This document shows positions 43,612 through 52,596 of a DNA stretch of 64,000 nt, piece by piece (within the stretch, counting starts at the first letter, position 1; the number at the start of each line of letters is the position of its first letter). The stretch spans positions 1 through 64,000 of the forward strand of contig JAJEGI010000009.1 of NCBI GenBank assembly GCA_022819945.1. Direction: 5' to 3'. The stretch comes from Candidatus Poribacteria bacterium. Lineage in GTDB: Bacteria > Poribacteria > WGA-4E > WGA-3G. Below the pieces are notes generated by a model that did no database searches, was not told where the DNA came from, and worked only from the letters and a program-made list of their open reading frames with translations. Both the position numbers and the translations under genes were made by a program.

Positions 43612-45237
43612 ATGCTTGAGAAAATCGTGGAAAGATTCTGCGACGCACCAACCCAATACAGGTACCTCCTACAAACAGAAAAATTGGTGCAGAAGCGAGC
43701 ACTTAAAGGGAAACGCTTTGTTAACCTGTCCCTGGGTTTGAACTGCCTATTCTGTTTTCTTATAAGTATACCCATTGCGGTTATGGTGATCCTCCGAGTG
43801 GATGTGTTCACTTACGCACTTATCGGCATAATCATGTCTATGATGGTAATAGGACTCTGGACGATCCCATACTTTGATGTGCTTCTCAGTCCTACACACT
43901 ATCCGGTTGTGGCACACACCCCTGTGTCATCACGAACCTATTTTCTCGTGAAACTGACACCTGTCCTCACCTACACTGTTCTGTTGTTGATGATTTCAAA
44001 TCTATTACCTGCGATCGGCGGCATTTGGCTCCGTGGAGAGGCATCTTCCAGTCTCCGATTCCTTTTTCCTGTGATTTACCTACTTGTTGCTTTCATGTCA
44101 GGCTTTTTCACCATCGGTGTAATGACGATGTTCGCAGGATATTTGACGAAATTCTACAGCAAAAAAGGACTCCGAAACATCGCGCAATACGCACAGTTTA
44201 TATTCCCCGCGCTTTTCCCGACGCTGTGGATTCTTTTCTCTCAATTATCACCTCGCATGTTACCAGAAGATTTCACAAAGGATAAATTGACCTCGGTTCT
44301 GAAATGGTTCTACGCGCTCCCGAATGGCTGGTTTGCAGGGACAGTCTCGCTCGCACTTGGAGAAATAGAGCCGCAGTTTCTAATTTTAGCGGGGTTGGCT
44401 GTTACTTCAACGCTCTTTTTGGTGTTCGTGCCGCTTCGGAATATCGCGAGAGGTTATTCAGAATACCTCTCTTATCTATTGGGATCTGAGAGTCGACGAA
44501 AGTCTGAAGTGCGCGTGAAAACGCCGCTATTTGCGAGAATGTTCCGAAACCACGCGATCCGGGCAGGACTTTGCCTCAGCACCGCATATCTATGTCGGGA
44601 TAAGAGAATACTGCAACAGTTTTTTATTTTCCTTGGGAGTATGCTTGTAATCATCGTTATATCCACACAGGATAATCTATTTTTTCTAAAATGGAAATGG
44701 ATTCAAGCCTCCTACGCCATCGGACTCAGTCCAGGTTTTTCTATGCTGTTCTGCTTTATAAGTATGGGATCTGTCGATAGTTTCATCGTACCAGTCAGAT
44801 ATTCGGAGCACTGGAAAGCAGCGTGGATGTTAAGGCTTGCACCCTTCACAGCATCAAACGATCTGTGGCGAGGTGTACAAGCGACGGCTCTCTTTTACCT
44901 CGTTACGCCGTGTACGCTCTTGATGCTTGGCATTGCTATCGTTATTTGGGGCGTTTTAGGCATATTTTACGTCTTACCGGGATTCACCATTTTACTCAAT
45001 TACGTCATCTTGTATCCGAAATCACAATCGGGTTTGCCGCTCGCCGAAGAATTCGTCCAAAAACGGACAGCTGCAGCGATTTGGCTTCCTTTCATCTGTA
45101 CCCTGCTTGCTATTGGCGTTTTCGTGGGTATCCAATTTCTAACGTATCTGATTAATGTGCGGCTCTATTTCGTCACATATTGCGTCATGATTGTAGCGGG
45201 GATTATCAGTTTTGTCTATTTTTGGACGAGAAGGTGA
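43612..45237 (+). CDS. Multi-TM ABC exporter permease-like protein, copy 3
   Basis: MLEKIVERFCDAPTQYRYLLQTEKLVQKRALKGKRFVNLSLGLN; strong paralogy to copies 1 and 2. Confidence 0.82.
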   Translation: MLEKIVERFCDAPTQYRYLLQTEKLVQKRALKGKRFVNLSLGLNCLFCFLISIPIAVMVILRVDVFTYALIGIIMSMMVIGLWTIPYFDVLLSPTHYPVVAHTPVSSRTYFLVKLTPVLTYTVLLLMISNLLPAIGGIWLRGEASSSLRFLFPVIYLLVAFMSGFFTIGVMTMFAGYLTKFYSKKGLRNIAQYAQFIFPALFPTLWILFSQLSPRMLPEDFTKDKLTSVLKWFYALPNGWFAGTVSLALGEIEPQFLILAGLAVTSTLFLVFVPLRNIARGYSEYLSYLLGSESRRKSEVRVKTPLFARMFRNHAIRAGLCLSTAYLCRDKRILQQFFIFLGSMLVIIVISTQDNLFFLKWKWIQASYAIGLSPGFSMLFCFISMGSVDSFIVPVRYSEHWKAAWMLRLAPFTASNDLWRGVQATALFYLVTPCTLLMLGIAIVIWGVLGIFYVLPGFTILLNYVILYPKSQSGLPLAEEFVQKRTAAAIWLPFICTLLAIGVFVGIQFLTYLINVRLYFVTYCVMIVAGIISFVYFWTRR

Positions 45238-45385
45238 TAGAAAGTATATCGAAGAAAAAGACAGCCTGACTCAAGCAATGGGGAGGCAAACGCAGATCAA
45301 AAACAGGACGGGAGTTGGACGGACAGACTTACGACGAGATGCCGGAATAAACACTCACCGAATCCGGCATCTTGCTGTATGAACC

Positions 45386-45823
45386 TTAAATTCTCGGTAA
45401 ATCGTCAGCCAGTAAGGCTTCAGAAACAGATTTTTTCGTTGACTCTTGTTCAGGACGTTCGACATGAAAATAGCGGAACCAGTCTTTAAAATCTTCAACG
45501 GGGAAATTTCCGTCATAACTTTCCTTAAACTTATTATGAAAGTCTTCCATATAAAGACGCAAATAACCACTCGTGCGTTCAAGTGCCTTCCAGTCAAAAA
45601 TATTTGAGGGAATCTCAATAACACCACCCTCAAGCATATTGCGCCGCATCTCCAAGTAGTAGGAGTAGCGGGTTCCGACTATAAAATCAACAACTCTATC
45701 AAAGATTTTTGAAGGAATCTCAGGGATCCGACCCTTAAAAAGTTTCTGCCGACCGCCCATCTCCCTTTCCAAATCTCTATTGAGCATAAAGCCGATGATA
45801 AGATCAAAAATTTTGTCTAACAT
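45386..45823 (-). CDS. Hypothetical protein
   Basis: 145-aa ORF MLDKIFDLIIGFMLNRDLEREMGGRQKLFKGRIPEIPSKIFDRVVDFIVG with repeated IPSxIFD motif; no known family recognised. Confidence 0.5.
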   Translation of the reverse strand: MLDKIFDLIIGFMLNRDLEREMGGRQKLFKGRIPEIPSKIFDRVVDFIVGTRYSYYLEMRRNMLEGGVIEIPSNIFDWKALERTSGYLRLYMEDFHNKFKESYDGNFPVEDFKDWFRYFHVERPEQESTKKSVSEALLADDLPRI

Positions 45824-45975
45824 TTATTCGTCCTTTACAGATAACAAAGTATAAAAATAACACCCGACTCGGGCACAGTTCGCGTCAATTTGCATGACTA
45901 TAAAAAACAATTATAACATTAATACATAAACACGTCAATTCAAAAATTTCGGTAAATACGCGCACGGAATTTAGA

Positions 45976-46004
45976 TTGCAATACAATCTGAATTTTGTTA
46001 TATT
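45976..46004 (+). promoter_or_regulatory. Promoter TTGCAA-N17-TATATT positioned for leaderless transcription of the ZIP gene
   Basis: -10 hexamer ends at 46004; ATG begins at 46010. Confidence 0.55.
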
Positions 46005-46009
46005 ATACC

Positions 46010-46756
46010 ATGCTTATATTTTATCTGGCAATTGCAGTGGTGGCGGTCCCACTCGGTGCTGGCATTGCTTTTGTATCCCAAGTCCAACAGAAACATTTTG
46101 GAAACATTTTTGGCTTAACCGCTGGTGCGGTCCTTGGGGTCGTTTTGGTAATGATGATACACCTTTACACCGAGGTAGGGTACGTCACAATCTTCGTAAT
46201 GTGGGGCGGATTCCTCCTAATTTCAGCGGTAGAACGCCTCACAACACACCGGCGCGATGAAACTGAAGGACACACCTATAGGAGAGAGCGCGATTGGGGA
46301 ATTAACTTAACAGTGTTCGGTTTATCGCTGCACTCGCTTGCGGATGGACTCAATTTAGTCATCGCAGCGAGAGGCGAGGCTCTCGGTAGCGCACTCGCTT
46401 TCGCTATATTGATCCACCGATTGCCAGTCGGGATACTTATCACTGTCGCGCTCCTGCGTGATCAGAAATTTGTTAAAGCATTGATGCTGCTAACACCACT
46501 GATAGTTGGCCCCGTGGTCGGTGCAGCATTAGGAGAGCAGCTGCTCCGTGGCGTTTTCGCGGAATTGACAGATTACCTAACAGCATTCGCCGTAGGTACG
46601 CTTTTACACGTCGTGATGGATGGGTTCCGTGGCAAGTATACCGCCGAAGCGACCGGTTTGAGTCGCTTCGCGAAAGTGCTGTTTGGCATCGGATTCCTGC
46701 TGACCTTTTGCGCTATCTACTTTCTTCAGGGATTTGAAGGTAAACATGTCCATTAA
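46010..46756 (+). CDS. ZIP-family metal transporter
   Basis: MLIFYLAIAVVAVPLGAGIAF...GLSLHSLADGLNLVIAARGEALGSALAFAILIHRLPVGILI (ZIP HxxxDG / HxxP-like motifs). Confidence 0.8.
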   Translation: MLIFYLAIAVVAVPLGAGIAFVSQVQQKHFGNIFGLTAGAVLGVVLVMMIHLYTEVGYVTIFVMWGGFLLISAVERLTTHRRDETEGHTYRRERDWGINLTVFGLSLHSLADGLNLVIAARGEALGSALAFAILIHRLPVGILITVALLRDQKFVKALMLLTPLIVGPVVGAALGEQLLRGVFAELTDYLTAFAVGTLLHVVMDGFRGKYTAEATGLSRFAKVLFGIGFLLTFCAIYFLQGFEGKHVH

Positions 46757-49226
46757 ATGGCTATCGGCTATCTTCTGCTTTGTGATATGCGTTGCACCCG
46801 CAAAAAGTAATGAAATCCCGATTGCAGTATCCGGCGAACCGAGGGCAACACTTCAAGTCGGGGCAAACGCCTCAGAACAGGAGCAGTTCGCTGCCGAGGA
46901 GATCCAAACTTTTATCCAGCAATTCACAGGTGCCAAACTCGACATCCTGACCAACAGACAACAGACAGAAACCCCAATAGCAATTGTGTTGGGCACCCCG
47001 AAATCAAACCCGACGATTGCTGGACTACAAGCCAACGTAGAACTTATACTCGGAGAAGAACTTGGAGACGAAGGCTACCGTATCAAAACCGTAGAAGTCG
47101 GCACTGAAATCGTTATCGTTGTAACGGCACACACTGAAAGAGGCGTTATCTACGGCGCGTACGCCTTCATCGAGAAATGTATTACGGCACTCACCGGTTT
47201 AACACCCGTTCACCCGGAAATAGCAGTTGCTAAAGCACGGGCACTGCTGGTGCCATTCATAAACGAGACATCCGCCCCATTTTATCCTGTGCGGGCAGTA
47301 TTAGAGATAGAAGATCCGAATTGGCTCGTACGGCATCGCGTCAATATGAGTGGCGGTGAAGGTGTTTGGACCGGCACAGGTATTGAAGACGGATTCGGGA
47401 CGGCTTTCAAATACGTAGATACACCCGCATTTGACGCACTACAAGACGAACCGATAGCACAGCGGCGGGAACGTATCGCGACACTACAAGATCGGTTTGA
47501 TGCACTCAAACGGCGCGGGGTGGATGCCTACCTCTTTATGTATGTAACCGGTGAACCGACTGAAGCATTGATTCGACAGCGCCCTGATGTCTTGGGACCG
47601 GAAGTATTTTACGGAGCATCTCGGAACGAAGTATCTTATCGACCCTTTTGCTGGTCTAAACCTGAATTTCATACGCTCGCAAGGGAACTGATTCAGGCGA
47701 TTGTGCGTACATATCCGACACTTGCCGGTTTCCATCTCAGGTCCTGGGGACATGAAACCCGCGCATGCGATTGCCCGGATTGCGGAGATAGAACAGAACA
47801 GGGACAGGCAAAACTCTGGCAAGTCTATTTTACGATTATTGACGCAGCACGGGAGGTGCGTCCAGATTTCAAATTCTACATCTCTGGATATGATAGCAGC
47901 TGGCTTAAAGATGCTACTGGTGTCTACGCACGGCAGTTGCCAAAAGGAACCATTTTCTCGCGAAAATGGGGCGCGGACGGCGAACCGGTCGCGGATGCAG
48001 GCGTGCCTATCCCACAAATCAGAGCACTCGGTGAAATTGGGCATCGCTTCATAGTCCTATCCCACGAAGTAGAGGAGGTAATGCCGCTCTGGATGCTGGA
48101 AAGTGATACGTTCGTACAAGGTGTGCGGCGACTCGCCAACGACCCTGAAGTCGTCGGTTTAGGCGGGTTTACCGTTCAAGGCGCAACGCAGGGATTAGGA
48201 TATCTCGACCGACTCGTGAGTGCCCGTCTCAATTGGGATATCGAACTCGACTATTTTCAACTACTCCGCAATGAATTGATCGCCCGATACGGCACTGAAG
48301 CGGCACCACACATTCTGAACGCCTTGCGGGTAAATGGTTGGAACATGACGAGTTATTTTTCTGATTATGCAGGATCTCTGACCGTAGGTGGCACTTATGG
48401 GAGCGGCTCTGCTGGACTCGCAACACGGTTCTGGACGCTGATCGGGCCCCGCGCCGTGGAAGATACACTCGCCATCCCCGAATTGGAGATCGCCAAGTTT
48501 GCTGTTAACCGGTTCACCGCACTTTTGGCACCCCAACAGCAAGCCGCAAACGAGATAAGGGCAGCAAGCGAGATCGCAGAACCCTTTGACCTGGAGGCAA
48601 CCGAAGATTTAAGCGACGCTATTCACGTCATGGAGTTATGGGTGTTGTTGTTTGAAAGCCGATCCAAATTAGTAGAGGCGATAGTACTCGGTTATGAACC
48701 CGGAACACAAGAGACCATCCGTGCCAAACTCATAAGTGCAACAGAGTTTTCAAAGTCCATACAACCCCACATTAAAGGAATTAAGGAATTTATTCCGCTT
48801 TTCGGGTATTCACATCAGACGATTGAAGCGGAATTGCTGAGCACGCTAAACGCGGAAGTCGCTTGGTTAACAGATTTCGATTATCAGACGCTTCAGAAAC
48901 ACGATGCAGATTTCTCGCCAGAGGAGACACCTTTCCGAATTTGGGATGCACATAACTACCCGAATCCTATAAGACGGGAAACAACATTTACCTATAATTT
49001 AGCACTGGATGCCGATGAGGTCTCTATCACAATTTACACGGCATCCGGTAGGAAAGTAAGAGTCTTGGAAAAGGCTTCTGGAAACGAAGGCTACAACGAG
49101 TGTACATGGGATGCCCGAAATGATGATGGCATGTTGCTTGCCAACGGTGTCTATTTTTACAGAATACGGGCTGTCGTTGGAGAACAGACCGCGCAGCTGC
49201 TCGGACGTTTGGCAGTGCTACGATGA
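46746..49226 (+). CDS. Secreted GH67-N/GH20-like domain glycoside hydrolase-like protein with C-terminal FlgD-Ig-like domain
   Basis: Signal peptide MSIKWLSAIFCFVICVAPAKS; EQEQFAAEEIQTFIQQFTGAKL...GDEGYRIKTVEVGTEIVIVVTAHTERGVIYGAYAFIE; C-terminal ISIYTASGRKVR-type FlgD/CHU-like domain. Confidence 0.72.
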   Translation: MSIKWLSAIFCFVICVAPAKSNEIPIAVSGEPRATLQVGANASEQEQFAAEEIQTFIQQFTGAKLDILTNRQQTETPIAIVLGTPKSNPTIAGLQANVELILGEELGDEGYRIKTVEVGTEIVIVVTAHTERGVIYGAYAFIEKCITALTGLTPVHPEIAVAKARALLVPFINETSAPFYPVRAVLEIEDPNWLVRHRVNMSGGEGVWTGTGIEDGFGTAFKYVDTPAFDALQDEPIAQRRERIATLQDRFDALKRRGVDAYLFMYVTGEPTEALIRQRPDVLGPEVFYGASRNEVSYRPFCWSKPEFHTLARELIQAIVRTYPTLAGFHLRSWGHETRACDCPDCGDRTEQGQAKLWQVYFTIIDAAREVRPDFKFYISGYDSSWLKDATGVYARQLPKGTIFSRKWGADGEPVADAGVPIPQIRALGEIGHRFIVLSHEVEEVMPLWMLESDTFVQGVRRLANDPEVVGLGGFTVQGATQGLGYLDRLVSARLNWDIELDYFQLLRNELIARYGTEAAPHILNALRVNGWNMTSYFSDYAGSLTVGGTYGSGSAGLATRFWTLIGPRAVEDTLAIPELEIAKFAVNRFTALLAPQQQAANEIRAASEIAEPFDLEATEDLSDAIHVMELWVLLFESRSKLVEAIVLGYEPGTQETIRAKLISATEFSKSIQPHIKGIKEFIPLFGYSHQTIEAELLSTLNAEVAWLTDFDYQTLQKHDADFSPEETPFRIWDAHNYPNPIRRETTFTYNLALDADEVSITIYTASGRKVRVLEKASGNEGYNECTWDARNDDGMLLANGVYFYRIRAVVGEQTAQLLGRLAVLR

Positions 49227-49243
49227 AACGAAAAGGGAGGTCG

Positions 49244-50350
49244 ATGATGCTTCGTGTCTATATTGCATGCCTGATGCTTTTACTTGGGATAATCAGTTGT
49301 AAATCGCAAACTTTGCAGGAACATCTTTTAGAACCACCACCACCGCTCACCAATTTCGCACTGAGCCGTAACGGGGCAACCGCGGAGGCATCACAATCCG
49401 TTCCGAATCACCGCGCCGAAGAGGTCATTGATGGCGATACCACCTCTGAAACATGGGACGAAGGTAGCGGGTGGGGCAGCAGTTTAGAACATCTCCGTAC
49501 CTCGGACCTCAACAAACGTCCGTATGTGTCCGTAACGCTCGCTAAACCCATTGACATTCGTAAGATTGTTATGTGGACAATCGACTCTGAGAAATACCCA
49601 GCACCACAATTCGGGTTGAAGGACTACCGAATCGAATATTGGCACGGCACCGGCTGGGGACTGATTCCGTCAGGTGATACGAAGGATAAACAGTATACTG
49701 CCCGAAATAACACGAAAGGTAAGCGAATCCATGAAGTCCAGCAACGGCTAATTGCCAAGAAAATAAGACTGGTGCCCGTATCCTCAAACGATACAGTCCG
49801 GAATTATCAACACATGGCAGGTAAACGACCTGTATACGATGTGGAAGGTATCGCTCGGGTAATGGAATTAGAAGTATGGGGCTATGCCGCGCCCGAGGTG
49901 TATACCCTAAAACAGATTGTGCAGGGCATCTCTCCTGAATCAGTCGGACATGCCGTGCTGACAGAAACACAAACCGGTAAAGGTCAAACTGAACCGACAA
50001 TCAAGGAGACAATCCAGAGCGTTTTAAACCGATATGAACTCGGATACGATATGGCGGATCTCGCACAGGTGATGTCTTGTTTCTCAGAGGCATATCTATC
50101 AAATGGTCGTACATATCAAGACGTTAAAACCAAAGCGGCACACTTTTTTGAAACGCATCATCAGATTGACATGACGCTGACCGACATCAATATCCATCCG
50201 AACATTGTTGATGATACCGCAATCGTAAAGGGTGGATACACCTTGCAATACGTCACGAAAACCGATGGACAGGTTAAACAAACGGCGGGCAAGCTGACGC
50301 TCGTCTTCGCCAACGAAGCGGAGACATGGCGGATCATCCGAGCAGAATAA
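49244..50350 (+). CDS. Lipoprotein with discoidin (F5/8 type C)-like domain and C-terminal SnoaL-like domain
   Basis: Lipobox LGIISC; NFALSRNGATAEASQSVPNHRAEEVIDGDTTSETWDEGSGW...PYVSVTLAKPIDIRKIVMWTID; C-terminal VLNRYELGYDMADLAQVMSCFSEAYL...AETWRIIRAE. Confidence 0.7.
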   Translation: MMLRVYIACLMLLLGIISCKSQTLQEHLLEPPPPLTNFALSRNGATAEASQSVPNHRAEEVIDGDTTSETWDEGSGWGSSLEHLRTSDLNKRPYVSVTLAKPIDIRKIVMWTIDSEKYPAPQFGLKDYRIEYWHGTGWGLIPSGDTKDKQYTARNNTKGKRIHEVQQRLIAKKIRLVPVSSNDTVRNYQHMAGKRPVYDVEGIARVMELEVWGYAAPEVYTLKQIVQGISPESVGHAVLTETQTGKGQTEPTIKETIQSVLNRYELGYDMADLAQVMSCFSEAYLSNGRTYQDVKTKAAHFFETHHQIDMTLTDINIHPNIVDDTAIVKGGYTLQYVTKTDGQVKQTAGKLTLVFANEAETWRIIRAE

Positions 50351-50386
50351 TGGACGGTTTCAGACCGCATCTACAAAGGATCTGAA

Positions 50387-51211
50387 ATGTTACAAGAACA
50401 CGCTCAGCTTTGGGCAAAATCATACATCAACGACGGATACTTGATGCTGCCAGATCTCATTACATCGGAAGAATGTGAGGCGTTGAAAGCAGAGATGTTG
50501 AAAATCTTTCGGGGGGATTACGCCTGCGACGCGATTCCACCGATGCCGAAGACAACAACTGAAATGGAAGTATTAGACAGAATCATGTGCGTCGGCGAAC
50601 CGCACGTCTATAGTCCACTCGTCCGCCGCTACATCGAGCATCCCCAAATTTGCGAAGTCCTTCGCGTGATTGTTGGGGCACACATCCCGTTTTGGGACGG
50701 CGGTGTAAAATGTATGCAGTCGATGATGCTGAGCAAAGTGCCAGGACATACCGGTAACCCATGGCACCAAGATGAACACCCAATTCCGACACGCGATAGA
50801 TCGCTTGTCGGCGCGTGGATTACATTAGACGATGCAACGATTGAAAACGGATGCCTCTGGGTACTACCGGATAGCCATCGCTCTGGCGTGATCTATGATC
50901 GCTTGCCACACGATAAACGCCATGAATTCGATAGTTGCCACGAAGCCGTAGGTTTTGATGATACTGAAGAAATCCCGATTGAAATGTCAGCGGGCAGTGT
51001 CCTCTTTTTCAACGGCTACCTTTTACACCGATCTAAAAAGAATCGCAGCAATACATACCGACGCATTCTGGTGAGTCACTACTGTTCAACAGCATCGTGG
51101 CTAGGCTGGAAAGGACAGCGGAATTACCGAGGGGTTATCACTGTCGCTGGCGAAGATCCGTATATTGATGAAGGATATGTCACACCAAACACCTGGGCGC
51201 GATGGGAGTAG
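50387..51211 (+). CDS. Phytanoyl-CoA dioxygenase family protein
   Basis: NPWHQDEHPIPTRDRSLVGAWITLDDATIENGCLWVLPDSHRSG; GSVLFFNGYLLHRSKKNRS. Confidence 0.9.
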   Translation: MLQEHAQLWAKSYINDGYLMLPDLITSEECEALKAEMLKIFRGDYACDAIPPMPKTTTEMEVLDRIMCVGEPHVYSPLVRRYIEHPQICEVLRVIVGAHIPFWDGGVKCMQSMMLSKVPGHTGNPWHQDEHPIPTRDRSLVGAWITLDDATIENGCLWVLPDSHRSGVIYDRLPHDKRHEFDSCHEAVGFDDTEEIPIEMSAGSVLFFNGYLLHRSKKNRSNTYRRILVSHYCSTASWLGWKGQRNYRGVITVAGEDPYIDEGYVTPNTWARWE

Positions 51212-51217
51212 CCTGAA

Positions 51218-51576
51218 CAACTCGTAGCGGAAACGTACTACTTAACCGAACCGCACCTAACCGAACCGCAAGGTTTTTTAAATATTGGGGTTCTGCTCCG
51301 ATTTTTTCCGATTTGATCATCAACTCGTGCCTTTCTATATTATGTTCGGAGTCGAGTTGATGGTCAAAAAATCGGGTTTCCGCCCAAAAGATAGCAGCAG
51401 TGCAACAGCGGTGCACTGCGGATATACCGAAACGTCCTGCTTAACCGAACCGCAGGGAAGGATTCTTTCCTTCTTTATAGAGTATCTGTAGTCCGTAATG
51501 AAATGGAGGACGGTTGTACGGAAACGGACTGGTTAACCTCAACGTACCTGACCGAACCGCAAGGAAATTTAAAAAT
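51218..51576. repeat. Dispersed repeat with CCGAACCGCAAGG units and 'ctttatagagt.t.tgtagtccgtaatgaaatggaggacgg' block
   Basis: Shared with 59682-60000; both end as ctgaNcgaaccgcaaggNaatttaaaaa near a start codon. Confidence 0.82.
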
Positions 51577-52392
51577 ATGAAACTGACAGAACATCAAGTC
51601 AATTTTTTCAATACGTTCGGCTATCTCGCAATATATAATATGTTTTCACCAAGCGAGATGGAATGGATTACCGAAGAATTTGAAATTTCGATCCAAGAAT
51701 TCGGGGGCGGTAAAAACCACGACGGAACAAGCCGGACAATGTTCGGCGGTCCTATAGAGCACCGTCCGAAACTTTGTACTTTACTTGACGATGAACGCGT
51801 CACAGGACTTATCGGTGGCGTGATCGGTGAAGACTTCAACTACGCTGGCGGTGATGGCAATTATTACACTGGCGACACAGGTTGGCATCCTGATGGCAGT
51901 TGGGGACAACTCTTCGCCTGTAAAGTAACTTTCTACCTCGATGATCTGACAAAAGACACCGGATGCCTGCGGGTTATCCCCGGCAGCCAGAATCCTACGC
52001 ATTTCGTCAGAACCCAGAAGATTGATCCGAATCAATCAGAGACACTCTACGGCATTCCGCCGCGGGACTTTCCAACCAGCATCGCCTTGGAAACTTCACC
52101 CGGTGATATTGTGATTTTTAATCACGATACCTATCACGCATCATTCGGCGGGGGCACCCAACGGCGGATGTTCACGATGAATTGCACTCGACATTGCACA
52201 ACCGAACCCGATTTAGACACCTTGCATCAATATTTGAGCGTCCATTCAGCAGGCGGATATCAAATTGAGACAGGGGCGGGTATGTTTTTCCCAACGATGG
52301 TTGACACCGCAGATGAAAACAGGAGAATCCACCTCCAGCAATGTAGCGACATCCATGATGAAATGTTCCCACAGTATGCTCGACGCTCTTAG
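51577..52392 (+). CDS. Phytanoyl-CoA dioxygenase family protein
   Basis: MKLTEHQVNFFNTFGYLAIYNMFSPSEMEW; GWHPDGSWGQLFACKVTFYLDDLTKDTGCLRVIPGSQ; NHDTYHASFGG. Start 51577 preferred over 51514, which lies in the repeat. Confidence 0.88.
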   Translation: MKLTEHQVNFFNTFGYLAIYNMFSPSEMEWITEEFEISIQEFGGGKNHDGTSRTMFGGPIEHRPKLCTLLDDERVTGLIGGVIGEDFNYAGGDGNYYTGDTGWHPDGSWGQLFACKVTFYLDDLTKDTGCLRVIPGSQNPTHFVRTQKIDPNQSETLYGIPPRDFPTSIALETSPGDIVIFNHDTYHASFGGGTQRRMFTMNCTRHCTTEPDLDTLHQYLSVHSAGGYQIETGAGMFFPTMVDTADENRRIHLQQCSDIHDEMFPQYARRS

Positions 52393-52406
52393 TGTGTAGT
52401 GTTTGA

Positions 52407-52494
52407 GACTTACACAAAATTCTTTTGTTGGTGAGGGCTCCAACCTCACCAGCAACACCTAATATGTAAAAGATATGGAAAAATTGTGTGAGTC
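52407..52494. repeat. Diverged copy of ACTTACGCA-type MITE-like family
   Basis: gacttacacaaaattc...ggtgagggctccaacctcacc...aaaattgtgtgagtc. Confidence 0.65.
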
Positions 52495-52596
52495 GTAGCG
52501 TTTTTGTTGCAATTTTTGCCGTTTTGTGATAGCCTATAGCATACTTTAAAAAAACTGTGAGTTGGCGTAATCCGCCTGCCCGCGAACCCACATTAG

